Below are positions 6,221 through 13,112 of a stretch of 28,565 nucleotides of DNA, in pieces. The stretch covers positions 1-28,565 of IMG/VR virus record IMGVR_UViG_3300044970_002001. The stretch is one strand, 5' to 3'. Each line of letters starts with the position of its first letter. The first letter of the stretch is position 1. The DNA is from a virus. Position numbers and translations under genes: made by a program. Below the pieces are notes generated by a model, which made no database searches, was not told the origin of the DNA, and saw nothing but the letters and a program-made list of their open reading frames with translations.

Positions 6221-6694
6221 ATTTAACACCAGGTTCTTCAGATCCAGAATCTGGCTGTAATAGAATTCAACCAGATCTCTTTTGTATTTTTCCAGAGCAG
6301 CTTGAGCTTCGTTGTAATCAATGTAAGTATCAACCTGGTTCTCACCCTTCACGTACCAGTCTGTATAACACTTAAGATCTGGGACTCCCATGAACGGTCT
6401 CTTTTTGTACTGTACGAAATATCTGGGCTCGAATATATCCTTCACCCTGAATATCTTTATCACAGAATTCTGGTAAATGTCGTTACCAGAAAAAACTTCC
6501 TGGGCAACCTTCTGGACAGCTTTAAGCTCTTTGTAGATCTTTGCTTCCCTAAATTCTATTGATGTTACTGGTTTGCTTTGAAACTTTCTGGTGAATACAG
6601 AATACTGTTTATTATCACCGACAACCACGATCAGATATCGTTCGCCGTCATCTATGTCAAAAGGTCTTTCATTTAATATCTGGGATTTCACCAT
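6212..6694 (-). CDS. hypothetical protein, 160 aa
   Basis: Begins MVKSQILNERPFDIDDGERY. An early beta segment (YLIVVVGDNKQYSVFTRKF) is followed by helical and mixed stretches; no family recognised. It is rich in GATC, CCAGA and GAATTC like the 2.2-3.5 kb block. There is no common-type promoter; instead the start codon lies in an 8-bp inverted repeat (6692-6699/6713-6720) that also flanks a weak TATATTTA box. Confidence 0.7.
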   Translation of the reverse strand: MVKSQILNERPFDIDDGERYLIVVVGDNKQYSVFTRKFQSKPVTSIEFREAKIYKELKAVQKVAQEVFSGNDIYQNSVIKIFRVKDIFEPRYFVQYKKRPFMGVPDLKCYTDWYVKGENQVDTYIDYNEAQAALEKYKRDLVEFYYSQILDLKNLVLNKI

Positions 6695-6720
6695 CTGGAA
6701 ATAAATATAAGCTCCAGATG
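6692..6720 (-). promoter_or_regulatory. inverted repeat covering the start codon of 6212-6694
   Basis: CATCTGGA (6692-6699) and TCCAGATG (6713-6720) are perfect complements with 13 bases between them. In the message this hairpin would bury the ATG; in DNA it flanks a TATATTTA -7-like box. It could be an operator or a translational switch. Confidence 0.55.
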
Positions 6721-6748
6721 AAAAAAATAAAGGGGCTTTTAAAGCCCC
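6721..6748 (-). terminator. terminator of the 7559-6752 operon
   Basis: GGGGCTTT/AAAGCCCC hairpin (6732-6748), followed on the minus strand by a T-rich run. Confidence 0.85.
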
Positions 6749-6751
6749 CTG

Positions 6752-6982
6752 TTATTCTTCGTCATTTGGTACGGTGAATATACCAATGTCTGGTACACAA
6801 ACTTCTTTACCTGCAAGTTCATCGATTGAATACTTGCGACCATGTTCATCCTCGAACATCATATCATCTGTCCAGTCTTCGACATTGTTCAGGGCTGAAA
6901 AGATAATATCACCTTTCATTGAACTCTCGGTTCTACCCCAGTTATCAATAACTTCGGAGTAATAAATTATTTTGATTGCCAT
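6752..6982 (-). CDS. small acidic protein, 76 aa
   Basis: Begins MAIKIIYYSEVIDNWGRT. Acidic, with ALNNVEDWTDDMMFEDEHGRKYSIDELAGKEV split across the middle; no known family. Its ATG is one base after the stop of 6984-7559, so the two form an operon from promoter 7576. Confidence 0.75.
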   Translation of the reverse strand: MAIKIIYYSEVIDNWGRTESSMKGDIIFSALNNVEDWTDDMMFEDEHGRKYSIDELAGKEVCVPDIGIFTVPNDEE

Positions 6983-6983
6983 A

Positions 6984-7559
6984 TTAGTTGAAGATTATTT
7001 TACCAATTCTAAATGTCCAAGTCATATCAGTTGAATGTCCGAAATACGCATCGGAATACATATCGCTGTAATGTGTTTCCTGATACAAGGTCATACCGTC
7101 TTTGTCTTCCCAAGTGTCTTGGTGATAACGACTGATTTCCACACCCTGATATTGTGAAGCCAAAACGATTTCCTCATCAATCTTATCGTTCCATACCTCT
7201 TTGGCTTTTTCTTCGGTGAAGAAATCAATCACACTCTCATCAACCCACTCGGAAAAGTCAGCAACATAGTGAGTAACATCTTCGTTCACCTTAACCATAC
7301 CCAATCGGTAATAGTGGTTGCACTCACCAAGTGCTTTGTCCAAGTCCTCATCGTAACCACTATCGAAGCGAACGCAATCCCTTTCTTGACCGAATGAGAA
7401 CGCCTCATCTTCTTCCAATTCATTCTTGACACAAATATCCAATAAAGGTTTGGTTAAACCTTTGAAGCACCTAACGGCTTCCTTTCTTGTTTCAAAGAAC
7501 TGAACTTCGCTGTCACCTGTAAGGTGCTTTGCTGTTAATACAAAATGTAATTGTTTCAT
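6984..7559 (-). CDS. hypothetical protein, 191 aa
   Basis: Begins MKQLHFVLTAKHLTGDSEV. The pattern of a beta opening and then FFETRKEAVRCFKGL resembles many small phage proteins with a short strand-helix unit. Residues 127-150 (EEIVLASQYQGVEISRYHQD) lead into an aromatic C-terminal part ending FRIGKIIFN. No assigned function. First gene of a two-gene operon. Confidence 0.75.
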   Translation of the reverse strand: MKQLHFVLTAKHLTGDSEVQFFETRKEAVRCFKGLTKPLLDICVKNELEEDEAFSFGQERDCVRFDSGYDEDLDKALGECNHYYRLGMVKVNEDVTHYVADFSEWVDESVIDFFTEEKAKEVWNDKIDEEIVLASQYQGVEISRYHQDTWEDKDGMTLYQETHYSDMYSDAYFGHSTDMTWTFRIGKIIFN

Positions 7560-7575
7560 TGTTTTTGATTTGATA

Positions 7576-7607
7576 CAAAGATAAGTGAATTAAATTTAAT
7601 GTGCAAA
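7576..7607 (-). promoter_or_regulatory. Bacteroidota-type promoter, class YA
   Basis: TTTGCACATTAAA and TTATCTTTG boxes, 32 nt; leader 16 nt to the gene ending at 6984. Confidence 0.85.
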
Positions 7608-7608
7608 T

Positions 7609-7639
7609 AAAAATAAAAAAAGGGGACTTTTTGTCCCCT
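7609..7639 (-). terminator. terminator of the DUF932-like gene
   Basis: AGGGGAC/GTCCCCT hairpin (7621-7639), then a T run on the minus strand, directly before the next promoter. Confidence 0.85.
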
Positions 7640-7647
7640 CTCTTTTT

Positions 7648-7674
7648 GTTTACAGTAAACTGTCTACTGTAAAC
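7648..7674 (-). repeat. 10-bp inverted repeat just after the DUF932-like stop codon
   Basis: GTTTACAGTA (7648-7657) and TACTGTAAAC (7665-7674) are perfect complements with a 7-nt spacer. There is no T run next to it, so it is a second hairpin in front of the real terminator. Confidence 0.6.
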
Positions 7675-8487
7675 TTAGTTAGCAAACTCCTCAGCAAGTG
7701 TCCACAGCCCTTTGTTGATTAACACATTCATACGAATGTTGCTGATAGGTCGAGCAGAACGTGGTTTATCACCCTCACCTTGATGTTGGAAGCCACCCTT
7801 GATGAGTTTCTCCTGTACTCGGTTGTAAACTCTCCACAAGTCAGGCCCATTGTCCTCAGGACGGACTGCTTTAAGGATTTCATCAATCGCAACATTCTTG
7901 TTGAGTTTCTTAACATCAAGTTTGTTGTTCTTAGGATTGATGTACTCGGGGAAGCGGATTGCAAACGCTTTCATCGCGAACTCGGTTTGTGCTTCCTCAC
8001 TCATAATGACACCCTCGAAGCGGTTGATTGTGTTGAAGACAACAGGTAAGTTCTCGGTGATGTTTGTAATCAACCCTTTCACCTCACCAAAGGTTGTACC
8101 CATATGGCGAATACGAAACTTGTTAAAGGTTTCATCAGCAACCACAAGACCATTTGAACAGATGATACGGAAGATACCAACGTGGAAGTTCAATGAAGTG
8201 GTGCGGTCGTGAGAGTTCACCAACAGGACTTCAGGCACATTACCTTTCACACCAAGTGAACCAAACTCATCGTGGCGGAAGCGAAGCATATGCTTTGTGG
8301 TTTCGGGGTTCTTCTTGGATTTTTGTTGCATTGCTGAATGAACATTCCAACCCATTCCACCCAAACCATCAATGATTTCGGCTGTGGTCATAAACTGGTA
8401 GTGCTTTGATACATTACCCTCAGCACCTTGTTCAGGCATACGGAAAGCCGCAGGTGCAAGTTCTTTGATTTTTTCGATGTCGTACAT
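7675..8487 (-). CDS. DUF932-family phage/plasmid-like protein, 270 aa
   Basis: Begins MYDIEKIKELAPAAFRM. Recognisable blocks of the DUF932 (phage/plasmid-like TIGR03299-type) family are YQFMTTAEIIDGL, the segment HMLRFRH, VLLVNSHDRTTSLNFHVGIF, then RIICSNGLV. The family is common on mobile elements and its biochemical role is unknown. The longer frame starts inside the promoter at a TTG; the ATG at 8487 follows a normal 21-nt leader. It is single, with its own promoter and terminator. Confidence 0.85.
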   Translation of the reverse strand: MYDIEKIKELAPAAFRMPEQGAEGNVSKHYQFMTTAEIIDGLGGMGWNVHSAMQQKSKKNPETTKHMLRFRHDEFGSLGVKGNVPEVLLVNSHDRTTSLNFHVGIFRIICSNGLVVADETFNKFRIRHMGTTFGEVKGLITNITENLPVVFNTINRFEGVIMSEEAQTEFAMKAFAIRFPEYINPKNNKLDVKKLNKNVAIDEILKAVRPEDNGPDLWRVYNRVQEKLIKGGFQHQGEGDKPRSARPISNIRMNVLINKGLWTLAEEFAN

Positions 8488-8508
8488 TTCTTTTTTTTTA
8501 AGTTGATA

Positions 8509-8540
8509 CAAAGATAAGTGAAATAAATTTAATGTGCAAA
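8509..8540 (-). promoter_or_regulatory. Bacteroidota-type promoter, class YA
   Basis: TTTGCACATTAAA and TTATCTTTG boxes, 32 nt; leader 21 nt to the DUF932-like gene. Confidence 0.85.
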
Positions 8541-8593
8541 TTTTATTATGGTTTTTTTAATTTTTTTTTTGATCCAGAATTCAGGTTGAAAAT

Positions 8594-8614
8594 GAGAGGG
8601 AATTAATCCCTCTC
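8594..8614 (-). terminator. hairpin overlapping the stop of 8603-9220
   Basis: GAGAGGG/CCCTCTC stem (8594-8600/8608-8614) with the stop codon in its 7-nt loop; a short T run follows on the minus strand. Confidence 0.65.
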
Positions 8615-9220
8615 TTGATACTTGCTAACAGCATCGTATATTGTAATCTCGTTGTCGTGAACAACAATCTTACCTCTATCTTCGCTGTCCTCCCCAACCC
8701 ATTTGATTTCTCCGTTGAGTTTAATCTCCCAAGGTTTGAAGAAGTGAACGATAAGATACTCCAACCATTTAGTGTAGTGGTAAAACTTTTCGCCACCATC
8801 CCAAGCGAGTTCATCGCCATCATCGTTGAGTTTCCACTGCAACCAAAGACCTGGCTGTTTAATCTTGTCAGCATTCAGTGCCTTTTGAAGTTCCTCACGC
8901 TTGCTCCAATCGCCATCATACTCTTTCCAAGAAATATCGCCACTGGCTAAATTCCCATCGATAACGCTATCATCGAAGTTCTGCCCTGCGTAACCACTAC
9001 CACCGACAAAGTATTCCCCTTTGAAACCATAGACCTCATCAGGATTTGTTTTGTCTTTAGCAAACGGATAACCATGCTTACCCTTATGGATTTCCATAAG
9101 TTTCTGCGGGTCGCGTTGCATTCTGCGGGTTTCAGCAAGTTTGTCCAAATAGGCTTTTTGCTTTGCTGTTACTGGCTTGCTCAATGAGAGTGAGCCATAG
9201 AAATCGGTTGAATATCCCAT
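8603..9220 (-). CDS. conserved MGYSTDF-type protein, 205 aa
   Basis: Begins MGYSTDFYGSLSLSKPVTAK and carries LAETRRMQRDPQKL, QPGLWLQWKL, then WDGGEKFYHYTKWLEYLI and FKPWEIKLNGEIKWVGED. I recall this set of blocks (MGY-TDF, TRRM-R, PGLW-QW, GEKFY-Y--WL-YLI, LNG---W-GE) from a widespread uncharacterised family in phages and bacteria. No enzymatic motif stands out. Start supported by a 21-nt leader from promoter 9242. Confidence 0.8.
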   Translation of the reverse strand: MGYSTDFYGSLSLSKPVTAKQKAYLDKLAETRRMQRDPQKLMEIHKGKHGYPFAKDKTNPDEVYGFKGEYFVGGSGYAGQNFDDSVIDGNLASGDISWKEYDGDWSKREELQKALNADKIKQPGLWLQWKLNDDGDELAWDGGEKFYHYTKWLEYLIVHFFKPWEIKLNGEIKWVGEDSEDRGKIVVHDNEITIYDAVSKYQERD

Positions 9221-9241
9221 ATGTTTTTGATTTTAATGGTA

Positions 9242-9273
9242 CAAAGATAAGTGTAATTTATTTAACTCGCAAA
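9242..9273 (-). promoter_or_regulatory. Bacteroidota-type promoter, class RG
   Basis: TTTGCGAGTTAAA and TTATCTTTG boxes, 32 nt; leader 21 nt. It begins two bases after the stop of the preceding gene. Confidence 0.85.
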
Positions 9274-9275
9274 TT

Positions 9276-9854
9276 TTAATTCAAAAACTTTTCGAGGTTT
9301 GTGTTGTAAATCATTTCGCCCTCAACCAGTTTGGCTTTAACGCCATCGACAACAGTTTTGAAACGAGCAACACCGATAGTTGCAACAACCTCTTCCAAAG
9401 TTTTAACGCCTTTCCAAGATACAATTCTATAATTGCTTGAACGAGGATTACCATACAATATGGCTTTCTTTGTTTGGCGTTCGATTGATTTCAGGAAGTT
9501 CAATCGTTCACAAATAAACTCCACCTGATTGTCAAAACTGAAATCATCAGCAACCCAATCGTTCTTACCACTCGGCATTTGTGGATGTGGTTTGTTGTAA
9601 TCATCTGCTTGAAATTGTCCGAAGTTCTGCTCGATAAGAAAGTTTTCAAACGCTTTCATCTTTGCAACATCTTTTGGTTGATAACCATAAGGTCGAATGT
9701 CAGGGCAACCACCCCAACCATCGTTGTTCAGGTAACCAATCTTCTTGTTGTCGAAGTAGATGTCGCAAAAGAAACCACCCAAGTCGTGACCGAAGTTCTC
9801 TTTTACATTCTTGATAGATACTCTATCAGTAATTGATTTTGGTAAAATATTCAT
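9276..9854 (-). CDS. hypothetical protein, 192 aa
   Basis: Begins MNILPKSITDRVSIKNVKEN. Notable segments are GGFFCDIYFDNKKIGYLNND, WGGCPDIRPY and a C-terminal helix pair (LEEVVATIGVARFKTVVDGV) ending NLEKFLN. The first half looks like a beta sheet carrying a GWGG turn. Not recognised. Single gene with a 21-nt leader from promoter 9876; its stop abuts the next promoter. Confidence 0.75.
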   Translation of the reverse strand: MNILPKSITDRVSIKNVKENFGHDLGGFFCDIYFDNKKIGYLNNDGWGGCPDIRPYGYQPKDVAKMKAFENFLIEQNFGQFQADDYNKPHPQMPSGKNDWVADDFSFDNQVEFICERLNFLKSIERQTKKAILYGNPRSSNYRIVSWKGVKTLEEVVATIGVARFKTVVDGVKAKLVEGEMIYNTNLEKFLN

Positions 9855-9875
9855 ATCGTTTTTGATTTATGAATG

Positions 9876-9907
9876 CAAAGATAAGTGGAATTTTTTTAAT
9901 ACGCAAA
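9876..9907 (-). promoter_or_regulatory. Bacteroidota-type promoter, class YA
   Basis: TTTGCGTATTAAA and TTATCTTTG boxes, 32 nt; leader 21 nt. Confidence 0.8.
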
Positions 9908-9934
9908 TTTTAATTCACTTTTTTTTGGATCGTT

Positions 9935-9961
9935 AAAAAAGCCCCATTGTTAGGGGCTTTT
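9935..9961 (-). terminator. terminator of 9965-10570
   Basis: GCCCC/GGGGC stem (9941-9956) with flanking A/T runs that also pair. Confidence 0.85.
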
Positions 9962-9964
9962 CTT

Positions 9965-10570
9965 TTAATCATCATTTTGGGTATCATCATCATCACCCCA
10001 ATCATCATCCTCATCATCTTCTTCCTGACCGATATACTCGACACAGAAAGCAACATACTCACCATTGTCTTTGATACCTCTTACCTCGTAAGAGCCATCA
10101 CCATAACCTGACGAAGATACAACACCATTTGGAATAACACCCCAACTTTCTTCACCAAGAGTAAGGTGACAACAGGTTTCATACCAAGCCTCACCTTCCT
10201 CATCACTTCGCGGAAACTGACCACCGAAGTCATACTTTGGTAAACCCTCAACACTGCTATCCTTACGATAGTTATCGAAGTCAAAGAAACCAAACTGACC
10301 ACTGTCAACACCAAAGGTATAAGGTAAGGTAGACCCCATAAACCTTTCAATGTCTTCTTTAATACTTGGGTTTTTGATAACGGCATCAATGTTGTAAACC
10401 CATAGATGTGATACCCTTTCACCCCAAGAACCCTCATCGGAAGTTGCAATACCCGCTTCCCACTTTCCGTTTCGGACATTCTCGATTACACCTTGACACC
10501 AAGTTGGGATTGAGTAGCAAGGGTCGGAACAAACCATTTTGTTCGAAGTTACGCTAAAAATTCTTGACAT
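9965..10570 (-). CDS. SDPCY-type conserved phage protein with acidic tail, 201 aa
   Basis: Begins MSRIFSVTSNKMVCSDPCYS. SDPCY, WCQGVIENVRNGKW, SWGERVSHLWVY and FGVDSGQFGFFD match a conserved uncharacterised phage protein (I think related to DUF4241, not certain). The VDSGQ-G-FD block is the most conserved part of such proteins. The last 20 residues are almost all Asp/Glu. Single gene, 20-nt leader, terminator at 9935. Confidence 0.75.
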   Translation of the reverse strand: MSRIFSVTSNKMVCSDPCYSIPTWCQGVIENVRNGKWEAGIATSDEGSWGERVSHLWVYNIDAVIKNPSIKEDIERFMGSTLPYTFGVDSGQFGFFDFDNYRKDSSVEGLPKYDFGGQFPRSDEEGEAWYETCCHLTLGEESWGVIPNGVVSSSGYGDGSYEVRGIKDNGEYVAFCVEYIGQEEDDEDDDWGDDDDTQNDD

Positions 10571-10590
10571 ATTGTTTTGATTTTAGATTA

Positions 10591-10622
10591 CAAAGATAAG
10601 TATAATTTTTTTAATCTGCAAG
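10591..10622 (-). promoter_or_regulatory. Bacteroidota-type promoter inside the end of the upstream gene
   Basis: CTTGCAGATTAAA and TTATCTTTG boxes, 32 nt; leader 20 nt. The upstream box encodes the last residues KLAD and the stop of 10611-10865. It is the only site breaking the RG/YA rule (it has GA), plausibly because of the coding constraint. Confidence 0.8.
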
Positions 10623-10865
10623 TTTGTCTGCATATTTTTGCGCGTGTTCTTTAATCTCGGTGATTTCCTCTTGAGTCAACCCTGGAAGTTCATCCTCGTT
10701 AGCCAAAGTGGTTTCCCAACTTGGAAAGCCTGTGTTCTCATCATCATAGAGTATACAGGTGACATTTGCTTCGTGGAATTCACCATCCTTTTCAAATTGC
10801 ACATCGACTGCATAACACACTGTCTTGCTTGTAACCTCGATGTCGGTTGTAAGTAATTTTAACAT
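10611..10865 (-). CDS. small acidic protein, 84 aa
   Basis: Begins MLKLLTTDIEVTSKTVCYAV. Beta-rich first half (VQFEKDGEFHEANVTCILYD), then an acidic helix ending YADKLAD. Not recognised. Its C-terminal codons and stop are the upstream box of the next promoter. Leader 21 nt from promoter 10887. Confidence 0.75.
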   Translation of the reverse strand: MLKLLTTDIEVTSKTVCYAVDVQFEKDGEFHEANVTCILYDDENTGFPSWETTLANEDELPGLTQEEITEIKEHAQKYADKLAD

Positions 10866-10886
10866 ATGTAATTGTTTTGATTACTG

Positions 10887-10918
10887 CAAAGATAAGTGGA
10901 ATATATTTAATGTGCAAA
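10887..10918 (-). promoter_or_regulatory. Bacteroidota-type promoter, class YA
   Basis: TTTGCACATTAAA and TTATCTTTG boxes, 32 nt; leader 21 nt. It follows the stop of the 35-aa gene by two bases. Confidence 0.85.
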
Positions 10919-10920
10919 TT

Positions 10921-11028
10921 TTATTTGGTTTTTTTTCTCGGTTTTGGTACCCTCCCTTGTTTACTTGTTGGTTTGCTAACATACTTGTAGGTGCTTTTTG
11001 TGATTCTTACTTTTACTGATTTGGCCAT
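10921..11028 (-). CDS. very small basic protein, 35 aa
   Basis: Begins MAKSVKVRITKSTYKYV and ends VPKPRKKTK. About a third of the residues are Lys or Arg, so it could bind nucleic acid or the ribosome. Its stop lies two bases before the next promoter, exactly as for accepted genes here, which supports it. No common-type promoter is visible upstream, so it may depend on readthrough of the hairpin at 11061. Confidence 0.5.
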   Translation of the reverse strand: MAKSVKVRITKSTYKYVSKPTSKQGRVPKPRKKTK

Positions 11029-11060
11029 ATTACTTTAATGTATCTAATTTATAAATGTAT

Positions 11061-11094
11061 AAAAAAAGGGGAGGATATTAATCCGCCCCTTTAA
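11061..11094 (-). terminator. terminator of 11114-11734
   Basis: GGGG(C)GGAT...ATCC(T)CCCC imperfect hairpin (11068-11089), then seven T on the minus strand. Confidence 0.8.
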
Positions 11095-11113
11095 AGGTTA
11101 AAATGCTGCGGAA

Positions 11114-11734
11114 TTAGTTGTGCATATCCACCATAACTGCCCACCACTCTTCGGGGTTCTTAAGTGCCTCTTCGGGGTCGTTGGTATGGTTCACGGTATC
11201 GTAGACATTACTATCGAAACAAAATTCATCGTACTTTGCCTCTGCATATCGCTTGGCGTAGTATGGAGACATATCGTGGGCATCTTCTTCTTTCTTGGCC
11301 TCAATCATTTTGTTCCATTGTTCTTCCGCCTCTTTGTCCATATCTTTTGTCCATTCTTTTACAACGGAAATACAATCGGACAACCGAACAATATCATCTT
11401 CATCCCCAAGATTATTGTAAGTGTTGCGTTTGTATGGGTTCGTTGAGGTCTCACCCAAACTTTCCCAAATCTCTTGCAACGCGGTCGCTTGTTCCTCAAC
11501 CATTGTTGAGGTAAGGAATGGGTTCTCGTTGTCGGGATAAGCCGCTTTGAAATGTTCTTCCGCTTTCTTGTAAAAGGTATTGGCACTTTTGTTCAGTGTA
11601 CCACTCCAACGGCCACCGATTACATACCAATCCCAAACATCGCCATCCCCAAATGGTTCAAGAAAGTTGTTGACTTGGCTTGTGGCGTCTTGTGCATCAT
11701 CCGCCTTTACTAATAAAATTACTCCTTTATGCAT
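11114..11734 (-). CDS. conserved WDWYVIGGRWSG-type protein, 206 aa
   Basis: Begins MHKGVILLVKADDAQDATSQ. The block VWDWYVIGGRWSGTLN near residues 33-48 is a signature I have seen in uncharacterised phage and actinobacterial proteins that start with a short ferredoxin-like unit. The rest is acidic and helical, ending EEWWAVMVDMHN. The longer frame runs through the promoter (LQVKFNSLIFVF), so the ATG at 11734 is used. Function unknown. Confidence 0.8.
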   Translation of the reverse strand: MHKGVILLVKADDAQDATSQVNNFLEPFGDGDVWDWYVIGGRWSGTLNKSANTFYKKAEEHFKAAYPDNENPFLTSTMVEEQATALQEIWESLGETSTNPYKRNTYNNLGDEDDIVRLSDCISVVKEWTKDMDKEAEEQWNKMIEAKKEEDAHDMSPYYAKRYAEAKYDEFCFDSNVYDTVNHTNDPEEALKNPEEWWAVMVDMHN

Positions 11735-11754
11735 ATTGTTTTTGGTTTTGAATA

Positions 11755-11786
11755 CAAATATAAGTGAATTAAATTTAACCTGCAAA
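11755..11786 (-). promoter_or_regulatory. Bacteroidota-type promoter, class RG
   Basis: TTTGCAGGTTAAA and TTATATTTG boxes, 32 nt; leader 20 nt. Two bases after the preceding stop. Confidence 0.85.
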
Positions 11787-11788
11787 TT

Positions 11789-12133
11789 TTATCGAGAAAA
11801 AAGTTTTTCCATAGCGATACGGGAAGACACCAATTGCTCAACCATATTACGGGGAAGTGTATTCTCCTCACCCAACAAACTATCACAGTAGTCATCCAAG
11901 CAAATACCATCACAAAGTGTAACGGTCGCCGTTCTAGCTGTAACCTTTGTAACCTGATACCAAGCTCGACCATCAGCGACAGGCCTGTGAAAGTAACGGT
12001 AAAGTAAACCCTCACCTTTCTCAGCCTGAGTACGGTCAATTGATTTCAGGTGGTTCAGATTTGTTTCTGAGTTTTTGATAAGTTGGTCGATGTTTGACCA
12101 ATCATCTGTTGGAGCTTGTTGTGTATATTTCAT
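11789..12133 (-). CDS. hypothetical protein, 114 aa
   Basis: Begins MKYTQQAPTDDWSNIDQLIK. An N-terminal helix (SETNLNHLKSIDRTQAEKGE) leads to a beta part (YRYFHRPVADGRAWYQVTKV, then TARTATVTLCDGI). The end is DDYCDSLLGEENTLPR followed by a helix. Not recognised. Start chosen downstream of promoter 12152 (18-nt leader). Confidence 0.75.
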   Translation of the reverse strand: MKYTQQAPTDDWSNIDQLIKNSETNLNHLKSIDRTQAEKGEGLLYRYFHRPVADGRAWYQVTKVTARTATVTLCDGICLDDYCDSLLGEENTLPRNMVEQLVSSRIAMEKLFSR

Positions 12134-12151
12134 TGTTTTTGATTTTGAATA

Positions 12152-12183
12152 CAAAGATAAATGAATTTAATTTAACCTGCAAG
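12152..12183 (-). promoter_or_regulatory. Bacteroidota-type promoter, class RG
   Basis: CTTGCAGGTTAAA and TTATCTTTG boxes, 32 nt; leader 18 nt. Confidence 0.85.
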
Positions 12184-12211
12184 TTTTAATTCATATTTTT
12201 TTTTACGGGGA

Positions 12212-12243
12212 CTTGACTTTTATCTACTTGTTTACTATTATTG
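12212..12243 (+). promoter_or_regulatory. degenerate Bacteroidota-type promoter, leaderless
   Basis: CTTG at 12212-12215 and TATTATTG at 12236-12243 keep the 32-nt geometry but lack the extended upstream block. The lipoprotein ATG is 5 nt downstream. Confidence 0.5.
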
Positions 12244-12248
12244 TGAAC

Positions 12249-12422
12249 ATGAAGAGAATTCTTATGACACTTGCCATTTTTGGAGTAATCCTAACCATGG
12301 CATCTTGCGGATCGGGCACATCTACCGAATCAACAGCAACTGACTCAACAGTTGTTGTTACCGATACCACAGGCGTAGACACTACGAATGTTACCACTAC
12401 AACAACGGATTCGGTACAATAA
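12249..12422 (+). CDS. very small predicted lipoprotein, 57 aa
   Basis: Begins MKRILMTLAIFGVILTMASC: basic start, hydrophobic core and a lipobox (MASC) with the cysteine at residue 20. The mature part is a low-complexity Ser/Thr/Asp/Val tail (STESTATDSTVV and so on), like extracellular linkers. It is the only plus-strand gene between 6.2 and 15.3 kb. The ATG at 12249 is preferred over the longer frame because it gives a proper signal peptide. A surface decoy or exclusion role is only a guess. Confidence 0.7.
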   Translation: MKRILMTLAIFGVILTMASCGSGTSTESTATDSTVVVTDTTGVDTTNVTTTTTDSVQ

Positions 12423-12426
12423 AAAA

Positions 12427-12457
12427 GATTGGGGAAGAGAAATCTTCCCCTTTCTTT
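12427..12457. terminator. bidirectional terminator between convergent genes
   Basis: GGGGAAGA-GAAA-TCTTCCCC hairpin (12431-12450) with A run before and T run after; serves both the lipoprotein gene and 12458-12745. Confidence 0.9.
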
Positions 12458-12745
12458 TTATATGCAGGGCAACCACTCGCTTGGTTTACTCATAGTTCCT
12501 TTTGCATCACGAAAGCCCTCCACAACATCTTTGGATATTTTGTGGCTTGCTTCATTTCTTCCATCAAAACGATAATCCTCGTTCGCACAGTTCTCAAGCC
12601 AGGCCAAGCATAACTTGGTGAATGATTGTTGAAGTGTACGATGTTCCCTGTTCATTTCCTGAATGAATTCCTGTTCCTTACTGGAAAAACTGTTCAGGTA
12701 ATCGGTTACGGTTTCTACCGTTTCTTTTGCTGTCGCTTTGCTCAT
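12458..12745 (-). CDS. hypothetical helical protein, 95 aa
   Basis: Begins MSKATAKETVETVTDYLNSF. Mostly helical (SSKEQEFIQEMNREHRTLQQ), then FTKLCLAWLENCANEDYRFD and a C-terminal SEWLPCI. I recall similar small proteins in Bacteroidota phages (WLE-CA---YR-DGRNE) but no function. Leader 21 nt from promoter 12767. Confidence 0.75.
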   Translation of the reverse strand: MSKATAKETVETVTDYLNSFSSKEQEFIQEMNREHRTLQQSFTKLCLAWLENCANEDYRFDGRNEASHKISKDVVEGFRDAKGTMSKPSEWLPCI

Positions 12746-12766
12746 TGCTGTTTTGATTTATTGATA

Positions 12767-12798
12767 CAAATATAAGTGAAATATTTTTAACCTGCAAA
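12767..12798 (-). promoter_or_regulatory. Bacteroidota-type promoter, class RG
   Basis: TTTGCAGGTTAAA and TTATATTTG boxes, 32 nt; leader 21 nt. Two bases after the preceding stop. Confidence 0.85.
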
Positions 12799-12800
12799 TT

Positions 12801-13106
12801 TTATTTCAGTAATTTATTAATAAATTTTTTATTACCGAATGTAACTGATTTCCAACCACCTCTAACACCAAACTCTTCATTTGTTACCTCACCGTATTTT
12901 GTGATTGCTTCATCCCTTGTTAATACTTTCTCGATCACCATCCAATTACCATCAATGTATTGAACATTGTGCTTTTGTCGAACAGCAGTAAATTCTTCCT
13001 CACCCAGTCTTTTAACAATATACCTACCCCACATGATAGGTTCACCACACCAACCATCCTTGATGATGCTTTGTTTTTCGCTTACAAATTCTCTTAATTG
13101 ATCCAT
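12801..13106 (-). CDS. hypothetical protein, 101 aa
   Basis: Begins MDQLREFVSEKQSIIKDGWC. Mixed alpha/beta, ending with the basic segment SVTFGNKKFINKLLK. Not recognised. Second gene of a two-gene operon, 6 nt after 13113-13325. These two genes contain several GATC sites, unlike their neighbours. Confidence 0.7.
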   Translation of the reverse strand: MDQLREFVSEKQSIIKDGWCGEPIMWGRYIVKRLGEEEFTAVRQKHNVQYIDGNWMVIEKVLTRDEAITKYGEVTNEEFGVRGGWKSVTFGNKKFINKLLK

Positions 13107-13112
13107 CGTTAT

